Shown here one piece after another: positions 19,933 to 29,436 of a DNA stretch of 64,000 bases. The notes under the pieces were generated by a model. That model made no database searches. It was not told the origin of the DNA and worked only from the letters and a program-made list of their open reading frames with translations. Made by a program: the position numbers and the translations under genes. The first letter of the stretch is position 1, and each line of letters begins with the position of its first letter. This DNA is from Nannochloropsis salina CCMP1776 (taxonomy: Eukaryota > Sar > Eustigmatophyceae > Eustigmatales > Monodopsidaceae): assembly GCA_004565275.1 (NCBI GenBank), contig SDOX01000017.1:167898-231897 (forward strand), in the 5' to 3' direction.

Positions 19933-22900
19933 CTACCAAAAAGGCAAAGGTCTGCCAAGATTCAATTCCTCAGTGACCAAACTCAGCACCTCGTACCCGA
20001 TGTTTTTCTGCCCAGGCAAGGCGGCTTTATTCGAGGTCACCACCAGTACCACGCCCGTGCTTGGATCACAGAGCGCCAATTGTCCACAGGCACCCGCGTG
20101 CCCGTACGCGCTGCCCCACCGCACGACTTCCATGGGGCTGTTGCCCGCGCCCTCAGGCCCCCCGGCAACCATGGCGGCGGGGGCCTCGAAACCGAAAAGC
20201 TGGACTCCGCAGGCTAGCTTGACGGTGTGTTCGCGCCCCATGATGCGAGTAAGGCCTGGTTCAGAGTCCACAGGGTTGGCCTTCATGTCCTCGAGCCGGG
20301 CCAGACTCAGGATCGTAAAGGGAGGGGAGGCGGGCGACAAGCCAGCGGGTGTGGGGGCGGAGGAGGAGGACGACTTGAAGGTGGGTTTGCCCACCCTGGT
20401 GTTGGCGCTGCTGTTCGTGTAAAGGACTTTGCCGGCTTTCGAGGGGGATGAGGCTAGCGCTCCGGATGCGAAAGGTAATGTTACAGGCGCGCCCGAGGCA
20501 GTAGTCAGGAATTGCTGTTGCGCAACGTTACCTGTGCTTCGCTCGATGCGACACAGGGCCTCCAGGACATCAGCAAGGGCTCTGGCGCTGAAACGGCCGC
20601 TTAGCGAAGGCAGGGAGCCCGATGACCGGCATCTTTTGCCGTTGAGCATGCGCGGATCCAGCAAAAACTCACGTCCGGTCAGCTTTTGTTGCCAATCCTT
20701 GAAAGCTGCGGCCTCGTCGCCCTCGTCGCTACCTCTCACGTCTATCATTCCCTCCATCATCCCCATCAGCCCCTTGTCCGCCCCCGTACTCCCGCACCCT
20801 TCCCCTGACAACTCGGCCACCAACTCCCGCAAATCGTATTCCACAGTGGCCAGGCGTGGGTCGTCCGACGAAGGGAGCTGCTCAGTGCCAAGCACAGGGC
20901 CCAGCACGACACCACCCGGTTCACTTTCGGACTGCGGTTCGAGACCTAGAGGAGTCAGAAGCTTCTCATGCACTAATTTCCGAAGCGATTTCCCCGAGGC
21001 AGCCTCAAGAAGAGGCGCTAAGAGCCACCCGAAGCTGTAGTAGTGCATGGAGACGCGGGCAGAGGGCTTGCCAATCGCACCCACGGGTTTCGCCTCCTTA
21101 ACAGCCTTGATGCCTGTCTGAGGGTCCCATAACGACTGCGGGGTGGCATTCCTGGGGAACGCGTACTCGAGACCGGCACTGTGCGTCAAAATATGTCGCA
21201 GTGTGATGCCGTCCTTGCCGGAGTCCCGGTGCTCGGGACAGACGTCCGTGAGCAAGGTGTCGTAGGATAGGACCCCCTCGTCGACCAAGGCGTGCGCTAG
21301 GATAGCCAGCACTGCTTTGGTCAGACTGAAGCCGCAGAAGAGCGTGGAGGACGTTACGGGCATGGGGTTCAGTCGGCTACATAAGCCCTCGGCAGCGTTG
21401 ACCAGCATGCGTCCATTTTTGTACAACACGACTTGAACCCCTACGCCGTGGCCCTCAGCCAGTAAATCCTGTAATAACGTACGTACTTTGCGGTCCAAAA
21501 ACGATACAGGTGGCGAGGACGAGTCCGAGGGCGAGGGTAGCGGTGGACGTGGCCGCTCGAGGAGAGCTCGTTTGCAACTGGCAGCCATGATGTGCATATA
21601 CTCCACGCGCACGCCCAGTTTAGCGCCCAAGCCCTGCAGCATCTCCGTCACTCGGGCCAGGAAGAGAAGTTCGGGGACCATCGTCTTGAGGGGATTCCTC
21701 TCGCGCTTAGGTTTTTTCTTTTGCTTCTCCACAAAGTCCTCCATGAACTGCTTCGACTGCTCGCGCGCTTCCGCCCCCGGCGACGTGTCACGCATCATGA
21801 ATCGAATGTTGCCGAGGTCCTCCACCACGTTGACCAAGTCGATCGGCATCCCGACCTCCTCCATCCCGTCCAGCATGCCCCCCATGTCGAGCTCCCACAC
21901 AGACAGGACGATCTTCGCGTTCCCGAGGCGGACGTGCTCTGAGAGCTGCTTGGCGAGGCCCCAGTCCAGGACGACCGGCCTGAAATGCCGGCGGCCCTCC
22001 GTATCTGTGGAAGCCTGCACATGAATGTTACCTGCGTGCGGATCCCCTTGGAAGAAACCCTCCACGTAGCAGCCGTAGGCAAAGACCTCGCACAGCGTCC
22101 TCATGAACAGGGCCTTGTCCTCCGCGGCAGTCTCGGGATTGGAGAAGGCTCGGGGGTCCGTCACCTTGACACCCTCACAGTATGTCATGACCAGCACGTC
22201 CGGTGAGGCGTGCAGCACCTGTGGGACCACCGCGTCCAATCCCGACTTCTTTGCGATCCCCTCGTATGCCATCCGCAGGTTGTCGCCCTCAATTTTGAAG
22301 TCCAGCTCCTTGCGCACCTCCTTACTCCACTCGCGCGCCACCATGCTGAAGTCGTAGTCCGGTTCGATCCATCCGATCAAGGTAAGAATCACCACGATGT
22401 TCCGCAAGTCTATGCTTAGGAGCCTTGCCACGTCTGGGTGCTGCACCTTGACCACCACGTCCGTCCCGTCCTTGCGCCTCGCCCTGTGCACCTGAGCGAT
22501 GGAGGCAGATGCCAGGGCCTCCGACTCAAAAGTGTAGAACGCCTCGTCAAGACGAGAACCAAGCGCTTTTTCGATCATGGGCCGTATGGCTGTAATCGGG
22601 GACGGAGGGACGGCGTCCTGAAGAGCTGAGAGCTCGTCCGAGAAGGCATCTGGCACGATGTCGGCGCGCGAGGAAATGTATTGCGCCATCTTGATGTAAC
22701 TCCCCTTGAGTCGGAAGAACGCCAACCTGAGGTAGGCACCGTAGATGTAATTGGCCTCCTCCCACAAGGCCTCCGACTCCGTGGCCAGGCGTGTCCCCAC
22801 CCGGACCTTGGTCAACTCGATCGCCACCACCAGCACAGCCGCGACGCTGAAAGCCGTTGCGCTGCGTCTGTACAGGGTCGACGAGACCAGCAGCACGGAG

Positions 22901-24003
22901 ACTAGTATCGTCACCGACAATGTCAACCAGTAGGATTCGGTGCTGGTAGGATGAATCTCATACAAGTGCTTGAGATAAGCAAGGGGCGCCCAAGGAGCGC
23001 GAGAGCTCCAGCCGAAGGAGGCAGGCAGATCCAGCCAGTCCACCGTCTGTCGCAGGCTCGGCTGCAGCAGTTCCACGACCTGCACATCCCAACCCCGCAG
23101 ACGGATGAAAAGCGCAAGATAGTGGCCAATAAAGGCGCCACAAATGAGTGTGGATGCAGTGGCGCTCCCAATGACCCAGTCAGCGCATTTGAGTAGCGTC
23201 CTTGCTTTCCTGACGCGTCGCGCCCGTTCCAGGGTACCAAGCCGATTCTCCAAGGTCAACATCCGCTCTGTCATGTCTTGGCCGTAGTCTGGACCGTACG
23301 TCCCAGCAGTGGGAGAGGCAGGCACTGCTCCATAGAGCGCACAGTCCATCTTGCCACCGCTTTCCTCGTACTCACGCCGTGCCCGCTGTACCGCTAGATG
23401 ACACAGCATGCAAGCTCTCTTTTGCTTTGTACCGAGTCGATAACGGGTGCAATCCGAGCAGCATAAGGCTCCACAGAAGCGACAATGGTGCCGCCGCGTG
23501 GTGAGGGAAAAACCTGCACCACACTGACTACACTGAGGTCCGTCAGGCTCCCACTGGCTGCGTGGAACAGGAACAAGCATCGGTGCCCTGTCGTCTTCTT
23601 CCGCTTCTGATCCACATTCCTTCGGTTCCAACACGTCTTTGAGCTTGCTAAGCTTCGAAAAGTTGCCTTGTACTCGTATCAATCGCTTCGCTATGGCCGC
23701 CGTGAACTCTGTTTTGCCCTTGAGAGCCTCGAGTAGGGCATCTGCTGATTCGCACGTAATAGTGAAGTCTGCATTTGGCGGAGAGCCCGATGAGATGCAG
23801 TCGTCGGGTAGTTCAGACACGGGATCTACAATGTCTTTGTGTAAGTCAAGCATCCAAGATCGCGGATTGGGGTTGAGAATATCGAAGCGGCCTCGCAGGT
23901 CGACGTCGTACCCGGGGTTCAGTTTTCTCTTTTCCGCTATATTCGTCTGCACCAGTAGGAAAAACCGGTCAATTTCAAGCCCAGCGGCAGGTTTCCGAGC
24001 CAT
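19933..24003 (-). CDS. SCP2-FYVE-TM-ABC1 kinase-beta-lactamase fusion protein
   Basis: One uninterrupted frame of about 1,356 aa from the ATG at 24003 (the frame opens further to ATG 24234, but that extension looks untranslated). Domain order: SCP2-like sterol-carrier domain (~10-125); FYVE zinc finger (~150-208) with WEPD, RRHHCRFCG and paired CxxC motifs; coiled segment; about three membrane helices; ABC1/UbiB atypical kinase with KMAQ (for KxGQ), SASIAQVH, VVVKVQHP, GDPHAGN and DWGLAK; then a class C beta-lactamase/LACTB-type serine hydrolase with SLTK (SxxK), a YYSFG at the YxN site and YGHAG (HxG). ABC1 kinases support quinone and lipid metabolism in mitochondria and plastids. A plant ABC1K clade with a lactamase-like tail is known to me; the SCP2 and FYVE additions suggest lipid and phosphoinositide membranes. 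Function is inferred. Confidence 0.9.
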   Translation of the reverse strand: MARKPAAGLEIDRFFLLVQTNIAEKRKLNPGYDVDLRGRFDILNPNPRSWMLDLHKDIVDPVSELPDDCISSGSPPNADFTITCESADALLEALKGKTEFTAAIAKRLIRVQGNFSKLSKLKDVLEPKECGSEAEEDDRAPMLVPVPRSQWEPDGPQCSQCGAGFSLTTRRHHCRFCGALCCSDCTRYRLGTKQKRACMLCHLAVQRARREYEESGGKMDCALYGAVPASPTAGTYGPDYGQDMTERMLTLENRLGTLERARRVRKARTLLKCADWVIGSATASTLICGAFIGHYLALFIRLRGWDVQVVELLQPSLRQTVDWLDLPASFGWSSRAPWAPLAYLKHLYEIHPTSTESYWLTLSVTILVSVLLVSSTLYRRSATAFSVAAVLVVAIELTKVRVGTRLATESEALWEEANYIYGAYLRLAFFRLKGSYIKMAQYISSRADIVPDAFSDELSALQDAVPPSPITAIRPMIEKALGSRLDEAFYTFESEALASASIAQVHRARRKDGTDVVVKVQHPDVARLLSIDLRNIVVILTLIGWIEPDYDFSMVAREWSKEVRKELDFKIEGDNLRMAYEGIAKKSGLDAVVPQVLHASPDVLVMTYCEGVKVTDPRAFSNPETAAEDKALFMRTLCEVFAYGCYVEGFFQGDPHAGNIHVQASTDTEGRRHFRPVVLDWGLAKQLSEHVRLGNAKIVLSVWELDMGGMLDGMEEVGMPIDLVNVVEDLGNIRFMMRDTSPGAEAREQSKQFMEDFVEKQKKKPKRERNPLKTMVPELLFLARVTEMLQGLGAKLGVRVEYMHIMAASCKRALLERPRPPLPSPSDSSSPPVSFLDRKVRTLLQDLLAEGHGVGVQVVLYKNGRMLVNAAEGLCSRLNPMPVTSSTLFCGFSLTKAVLAILAHALVDEGVLSYDTLLTDVCPEHRDSGKDGITLRHILTHSAGLEYAFPRNATPQSLWDPQTGIKAVKEAKPVGAIGKPSARVSMHYYSFGWLLAPLLEAASGKSLRKLVHEKLLTPLGLEPQSESEPGGVVLGPVLGTEQLPSSDDPRLATVEYDLRELVAELSGEGCGSTGADKGLMGMMEGMIDVRGSDEGDEAAAFKDWQQKLTGREFLLDPRMLNGKRCRSSGSLPSLSGRFSARALADVLEALCRIERSTGNVAQQQFLTTASGAPVTLPFASGALASSPSKAGKVLYTNSSANTRVGKPTFKSSSSSAPTPAGLSPASPPFTILSLARLEDMKANPVDSEPGLTRIMGREHTVKLACGVQLFGFEAPAAMVAGGPEGAGNSPMEVVRWGSAYGHAGACGQLALCDPSTGVVLVVTSNKAALPGQKNIGYEVLSLVTEELNLGRPLPFW

Positions 24004-24587
24004 TTCAGTTTTGTCCTGCATCTGTATTTTATGGCGGAAGCCAGGGTCGTGTTTTGTTGGAGAATGGTGGCGGAAAGTGTAATTCTCCTCGATTCTTGTC
24101 ACGGGGCAGTGATGATGGTGAACATACCCCACCTGGGCCCCTCGGTGGCAGGGGCCGCAAGCCAAACGTGGACATGGCGATATGGATGCATGTAAATTGC
24201 TCATAATTTGGGATGGGTGTCCAGTGCCGCCCATTCCATGCCAGCAAGATAAGTAAATTATCGTTCACACGGCGACCACGCCTGGCCCCCGGATCCGGCC
24301 TCGCTTGCGTCAGTACGCGGAGGGCGGTTGGCCCATATCCGTCTAGGCGCTTCAAGGGAGGGAGGAGGTTCGCGGGGCTGCGCTGTCCGTGCATGGGGAC
24401 AGCGTGATACGTGTAAAGCGTTGCTATTCAGACCTCTTGAGAGCTACGATGAAATGTTTTGCGGAGTAATTTTTCTTTGCCCTGTTGCCTCACACCGCCT
24501 TATCAACATGGTCACATGCATCTCTGTCTACCCTGTCCTACTTCGTAAAAGGTTTTTGATCGATCATTACCTCGGCTCTTCTGCGCC
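24004..24587. other. Upstream region of the ABC1K fusion
   Basis: About 580 bp between the fusion gene's start and the 3' end of the AAA ATPase. The fusion's open frame continues to 24234, but its composition (His/Pro-rich, no domain) argues for 5' UTR. Nothing else is recognised. Confidence 0.4.
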
Positions 24588-27020
24588 CTAACCTTCCCCG
24601 ACGTTACATTTTTGTCGCGAAAAGGTGCCAAAGTCGTCATTCCAAGCCAGAAGGGTGTCCAAGTCCTTTTCACTCACGGAAGGCCGCAGAGTTGACAGTG
24701 CCTCCAGGAAGTGGCGGAAGTGAATGGGAGGGACGTCGGCGACAGCAAGTGCAGTGATGTCGCCAGCCAAGCCCGCAGTCATGTCGCGGATGGGTCCCAT
24801 GGCCGCCTCTGTGCAGAGCTGATGGACGTCTGAGCCGCTGAAACCACGGGAGCGCGTCACTACCTGCTCGATTTCCTGCGGGGTAAGCTGGTGGTTGTTG
24901 GTGCGCAGGAGAAGGACAATTAGAGCACGTCGAGCTTCCGCCTCTGGCAGCGGAATGTAGAGCCGCTTCACGAAACGCCTTCTCGCCGCCTCATCCAGCT
25001 CTTGCGGTCGATTCGTCGCGCCCACCAGGAGGACTCGCGCCGCCGCCGCGGCGCTGCCACAGCCATCGAGCTGAACCAGGAACTCAGTTTTCATGCGTCT
25101 GCTCGCCTCGTTCTCGTCGGCACTTCGCTGGCACAAAAGTGAGTCGACCTCGTCGATGAAGACAATGGACGGGCTCATGTAGGCCGCCAGCCGGAAGAGT
25201 GTACGCACGAGCTTCTCTCCCTCCCCGATCCACTTTGACGTGAGGGAGGAGGCGGAGATGTTGAAGAAGGTGGCCCCTGACTGATGGGCGATGGCCTTGG
25301 CGATGAGGGTCTTGCCTGTGCCCGGTGGTCTGAGGTGTGTGGATGCGTGCGTTGCAGGTGAGTTAAAGAGAAAAATGAACGAGTCCGCGTGGAATATTGG
25401 GCATGCGGGCAAGGCAGAACCCCTCAGGGGGGCCGCATCCAGGAGACGCACTCCTTTCTGTGTCACGCACCCGAAGAGCAACAGGCCCCGAGGCAAGGCG
25501 CGCAAGCCTGTAAATATGTCAGGTCGAGACATGGGCCAGCAAATGAGCTCCAGGATCGTCTGTTTGGCGAAGGCAAGCCCGGCGATGTCATCGAAAGTGA
25601 CGGGGTCCCCGCGGTCGATGATCTCCTGCTCGATCCTCTCAATAAGCAGCGGGTCACAGCCTTTCAGTTCCTCCGGAAGTTCCTCTTCCGACCCTCTATC
25701 CCCGCTGGGTCCGTGCCTCTGTGCCTGCGGTTGCTGCACAGAACCTCTGAAGGCGTTTTCCACCATGCTACTGATTCCCTTCTTCCCCCCAACGCTCGCC
25801 CCTCCTCGCCCGCTCGTCTCACTGGAGCCCTTGACGGGTGGTACAAACTTTTTCATCACGCGAGACGGAGCTGAAACGGGCGCAGGTGGACCCACCCAGT
25901 TCAGATTTTCTTCGTTTTGCTGCAACATACAAGAGCGCGACGGCGGCTGGATCCAGGACGTTGATGGACCGCTGCGCTCCTGAGCCTGACTCCAATTCGG
26001 CCCACCACACGTATTCCCACTTTGCCTTATGCCAGTCGAGAACATAAATTTGGATTGTTCACCATTCGCTTTCGCCGGCTCTGGCAATGGTCGCTCCTCA
26101 CGAGACGACAACAGCGAGTGTTGCAGCTCCGCAGAATCTTCTCCACGCCCTCCTTCACGTCCGAAACCACTCAAGCCCCCTCCCCTCCCGCTTTCTGCGC
26201 CAGCAAAGGGACGCTTGCGGCTCTTATCTCGCAATTCTCCCGCTGTAGAGAAATGTGAGGTATACGCAGGACGCTGCTTTCGCTGCGCGTCATCGTTCTC
26301 CTGCCTTGAAAAGGGCACTGGCTTCTGCGGCACAAGCGCATCATGGTGAGATGACGTTACCGCCCCGCCATAAGAAACAGGTGAACGAAAATGCTGTATT
26401 GAGACATTGGAGATCACATGAGGTTTCCTCGAAGAGGTTGGGGGCGCAAATGGACTTTGACGCTGGACCTCTGTGAGTGTACTGTCCGATAGATGGTGAT
26501 GCTGAAGAAGGTTCTTCTGCGCCGCTGCGTCTTGTCGCTCCTTTGTTCTGTACTCCTTGATTACCGATGTCCGCCCTTGTTCCATCACTACATTTTGGAG
26601 AGGTGATTCATGGCTGGGAGTCGGACCATCCCACCTTGTCATTAGTGCCAGCACATCCTCCTCGTCTGTCAAAAAAGAGGCGTCACTCAGCAATTCGGAC
26701 GTAAAGGTTACTCTCTCGGCCATTGATGAAGCCTCAGGAAGCGGATACTCTTGTACTTGTTGTTGGACAATGTTCAAGCGTTCTTGCTGCACCAGAACAC
26801 GAAGTGCCTGTTGTTGACATGTTATTTTATTTGTCAAAGGACCAGCGGCGAGGGCTTGCTTTGCCAAAGCTACCTCCAGAAGGCAAAGACAAGATATACC
26901 ACTGACTAATGCGCATGGACTTGAGTGGGCTGTCTCGTGTGTCAGACCTGCAGGTGTCCTCAGCGCTGTGACGCGTGGCTCCAAAGATGGCAAGGAGGAG
27001 GAGAGGGAGGAAGGTACCAT
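24588..27020 (-). CDS. FIGNL1: Fidgetin-like 1 (FIGNL1) AAA ATPase
   Basis: Meiotic-clade AAA ATPase; FIGNL1 acts on RAD51/DMC1 filaments in recombination and relatives sever microtubules. The ATG at 27020 gives 763 aa after removal of a 141-nt intron (25330-25470) that sits inside the P-loop: LLLFG then PPGTGKT. The FIGNL1 hallmarks are DPVTFDDIAGLAFAKQTI, WPMSRPDIFTGLRALP, SGATFFNISASSLTSKWIGE, Walker B IVFIDEVDSLL, ATNRPQELDEAARRR and RLYIPLPEAEARR. The N-terminal ~370 residues are Ser/Pro/Gln-rich and poorly conserved. The intron has no stop and a length divisible by three, so the unspliced message is also open. The frame opens further upstream at TTG; an unseen 5' exon is possible. Confidence 0.9.
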   Translation of the reverse strand: MVPSSLSSSLPSLEPRVTALRTPAGLTHETAHSSPCALVSGISCLCLLEVALAKQALAAGPLTNKITCQQQALRVLVQQERLNIVQQQVQEYPLPEASSMAERVTFTSELLSDASFLTDEEDVLALMTRWDGPTPSHESPLQNVVMEQGRTSVIKEYRTKERQDAAAQKNLLQHHHLSDSTLTEVQRQSPFAPPTSSRKPHVISNVSIQHFRSPVSYGGAVTSSHHDALVPQKPVPFSRQENDDAQRKQRPAYTSHFSTAGELRDKSRKRPFAGAESGRGGGLSGFGREGGRGEDSAELQHSLLSSREERPLPEPAKANGEQSKFMFSTGIRQSGNTCGGPNWSQAQERSGPSTSWIQPPSRSCMLQQNEENLNWVGPPAPVSAPSRVMKKFVPPVKGSSETSGRGGASVGGKKGISSMVENAFRGSVQQPQAQRHGPSGDRGSEEELPEELKGCDPLLIERIEQEIIDRGDPVTFDDIAGLAFAKQTILELICWPMSRPDIFTGLRALPRGLLLFGCVTQKGVRLLDAAPLRGSALPACPIFHADSFIFLFNSPATHASTHLRPPGTGKTLIAKAIAHQSGATFFNISASSLTSKWIGEGEKLVRTLFRLAAYMSPSIVFIDEVDSLLCQRSADENEASRRMKTEFLVQLDGCGSAAAAARVLLVGATNRPQELDEAARRRFVKRLYIPLPEAEARRALIVLLLRTNNHQLTPQEIEQVVTRSRGFSGSDVHQLCTEAAMGPIRDMTAGLAGDITALAVADVPPIHFRHFLEALSTLRPSVSEKDLDTLLAWNDDFGTFSRQKCNVGEG
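25330..25470 (-). other. Stop-free 141-nt intron inside the FIGNL1 P-loop
   Basis: Donor GG|GTGCGTGAC at 25470 and acceptor CACCTCAG|A at 25330 (minus strand). The intron is 47 codons long and open in the gene's frame. Removing it restores the Walker A motif FGPPGTGKT. Confidence 0.85.
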
Positions 27021-27581
27021 GCTGTCGCTAAATTTGGTCCGCGATCTGCGTGAGGCTTTGTTCCCTGCTTTTCGCTCTGGATAAGGAGCTGTAGATAGTT
27101 TAATGAGGGCCAAAAAAGGTAACGTTGAGGTCAAACTCCTTCAAGGTAGAGAACGTGAGAAAGGACCTTGAATGTCATGAATGCCTGTGACAATTGCTGC
27201 GGTCACCTTCAAAGTTTGTAATTCAGCGACGACGCCAAGGAGCATCATGCCGGAGAGTGCCAAGAAGAGGGAAAAAAATGGAGAGACGGAAATGAATGAA
27301 GCGAATCATTAACATTTTCGTGTATTTGACGAATTTTAGTATCGAAATACACACATGGTGCCCAGGGGAGGGGGAGGTGGACGATGGAGCACAGAATCAT
27401 CGTGGAGAGGGTAGGAAGGGAGCCTCGAGGGGAGGGTGCCGGGAGGTTTGACCAAGCAAGTGCAACAATGTGACGGAAGTGGCACTGGAGGTTTGCTACA
27501 AGAAGGTACATGTCGTGGTTTTTCCTAAAAGGAAAAATATGTCCCCCGTTCCCAATTAAACCCTTTTTCGAATAAACCAGC

Positions 27582-27613
27582 CGAGTCGACCTCACACACA
27601 GGTCGTCGACTCG
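27582..27613. repeat. Short inverted repeat (9-bp arms)
   Basis: CGAGTCGAC at 27582-27590 and its reverse complement at 27605-27613 flank a 14-nt loop, which includes an ACCT/AGGT pair. It could form a hairpin in DNA or RNA. Confidence 0.55.
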
Positions 27614-28506
27614 ATCCCCTCTTTCAACGTTGAAGTCGGTCCTGACAATATTTGAATTGAATTAAAAAAATGAGAGTCGATTCTCAAGGTACTAGAACCA
27701 CTACTCAATAACAAATTGAGCGACTGCCTTATGCATTGTACCGCAGCCTCGGGTCAAATTAGGTCGAGAGCCCATGTAGGACGATGCGGGAGCATATTGA
27801 CGTAGTTTTACATCCAGAATAAGTGAAGTTCAACAATGACTCCTTGGAACATTTGTTTTTTTGCATTCAATCCATGCTAAATTGTTGCGTTTTTTCCTTG
27901 ATGGGGAGAAACTCCTCCCTATCCCTGTCCAGGCCCACTGACATGCTTATGACCGCATGGACGACTTCGACTCCCTGAAGGAGGGAGAGGGCTTCGTGTG
28001 TCACCTTCTTGCCTCCTACATGCTTATTTTGAGCGAGTCTGAAGAATGGAGGGGCAGCGCTGGTGAACGATCAGGAGCGTCGAGCGAGGATTATAATGGG
28101 GGCTCAGTTAATGAGGAGGGCCGGACCCGCCTCTGTCCTTATCAGACGAAAAAGGCCCTGGTGCGACGCATTCGGAAAACCCCAATTCACAAGTTTTTCT
28201 TGGGTTGGCAGGGACCCCTTTTCAAGCCTGTATTTCGATTGCAGGCAAGTATTTCGATTGCGTTCTCTCCTCCTTCAGCGACGGACAGATGCCCAGAAAA
28301 GGCTGGCTGTGTCCAGCGAAACTCGAAGTAACGCGTCAATGCATACTTCAATATTAATAGGCCACTTGACGTTGTTGTCAATAGTCAACCTAGGCGGCTG
28401 ACGAACATGTTTTATAGACCACGCATTGGAGGGCCATAAAGCGCCTTCAAGATTCTGATTCGCAAGAAATGGATGGATCATGCATCATTTTCTTATGTTC
28501 ACATGG

Positions 28507-28603
28507 CATCAGAGTGCATGAACAGTCGCATAAGGGTCCACGAGAGTGCATAAAGACAGCGTGAGCTTTCCCATTCAAAGCCATGAGAGTGCACAAAGAG
28601 AGC
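28507..28603 (+). repeat. Three dispersed copies of a GAGAGTGCA motif
   Basis: Related ~18-22-nt copies (core CAGAGTGCATGAACA, CGAGAGTGCATAAAGA, TGAGAGTGCACAAAGA) start near 28507, 28538 and 28581. The spacing is irregular (31 and 43 nt). Confidence 0.4.
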
Positions 28604-29255
28604 AACAGCTTCCGTGTACAGAGTCATGGGGCTTAAAGTTTCTCATAAGTGCTTTGCTTCGGAATCCATCCCACATACGCCCCCCCCCCCCCTTTTCGCG
28701 CAAATCTATTTCCAACTTCGCCGCCATTCTTTTCGTTCTAAAAAAAAGATTAAAAAACCTCGATGCGCGTATCTGGGAAAATAACATCTGGGCGTCAGCC
28801 TGGCAGGTAAATACTTCAGCCTTTTGAACCTAGATATGCAGCAAATATCTTGGCTATAGGTTCATCTTGCTAGGTGCTCTTATTTATAAATGGGCACTCG
28901 ATGATGCGGAGGGGCGCTTGTGTTTTGCTTCGGGCGAGGACCCTTGCAAAGAAAGTCAGCCATTGGAAAGTGAAGAAGGGGCCGAGCCGGGTGAGGAGGA
29001 CAATGCGTGAGCAGAGGACATGAGGATGGGCGTACAACTCCTCGCGGAAACTCCCTCTATGGATGCGGGTAGCCAGAATTTCCTTGGTATAAGAGGGAGT
29101 GCGAGCCCAACTAAGTAAAACCCAGAGGGGCCCAGAGGGGGGATGGGGGGGGACGGAAGAAGACAGTAAGAACGTCTTGTTCCACAGAATGACGGGGAAG
29201 GGCAAACGGGTGCCGGAAATTGGCGGGCTACGTCAACACCGCCGGATCGACAAAG

Positions 29256-29436
29256 TGTCGTCCATGGCGGAAGCAACGAGTGCGAATACACCAATTGCAC
29301 CGACTCTGCCCAAAAAAGCAGCCGCAACACGGGTCTTCGTGAATGTGGATCGTCCACGGCAGGTTTAGTGCAATTGGTGTATTGGCCCCGCCATGGACGA
29401 CAGAACCGTCCAGGGAGGCCCGTGTTACGGCTGCTG
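29256..29436. repeat. Nested and interlocked inverted repeats
   Basis: Three arm pairs. A: 29256-29270 with 29388-29402 (15 bp, perfect). B: 29285-29300 with 29368-29383 (16 bp, perfect). C: 29318-29333 with about 29419-29435 (one mismatch). A and B nest into one hairpin; C lies in its loop but pairs outside it, giving a pseudoknot-like or alternative pairing. Confidence 0.75.

Noticed and set aside
24004-24234. N-terminal extension of the ABC1K fusion to ATG 24234
   Set aside because: The extra 77 residues are His/Pro-rich with no domain, and the ATG at 24003 immediately precedes the SCP2 domain in good context.
27957-28331. 124-codon open frame in the gene-poor island
   Set aside because: No domain, low-complexity composition change halfway, and no homology that I recognise; kept as unassigned sequence.
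28680-28692. Run of 13 cytosines
   Set aside because: A simple homopolymer, possibly with sequencing uncertainty; no supported function.
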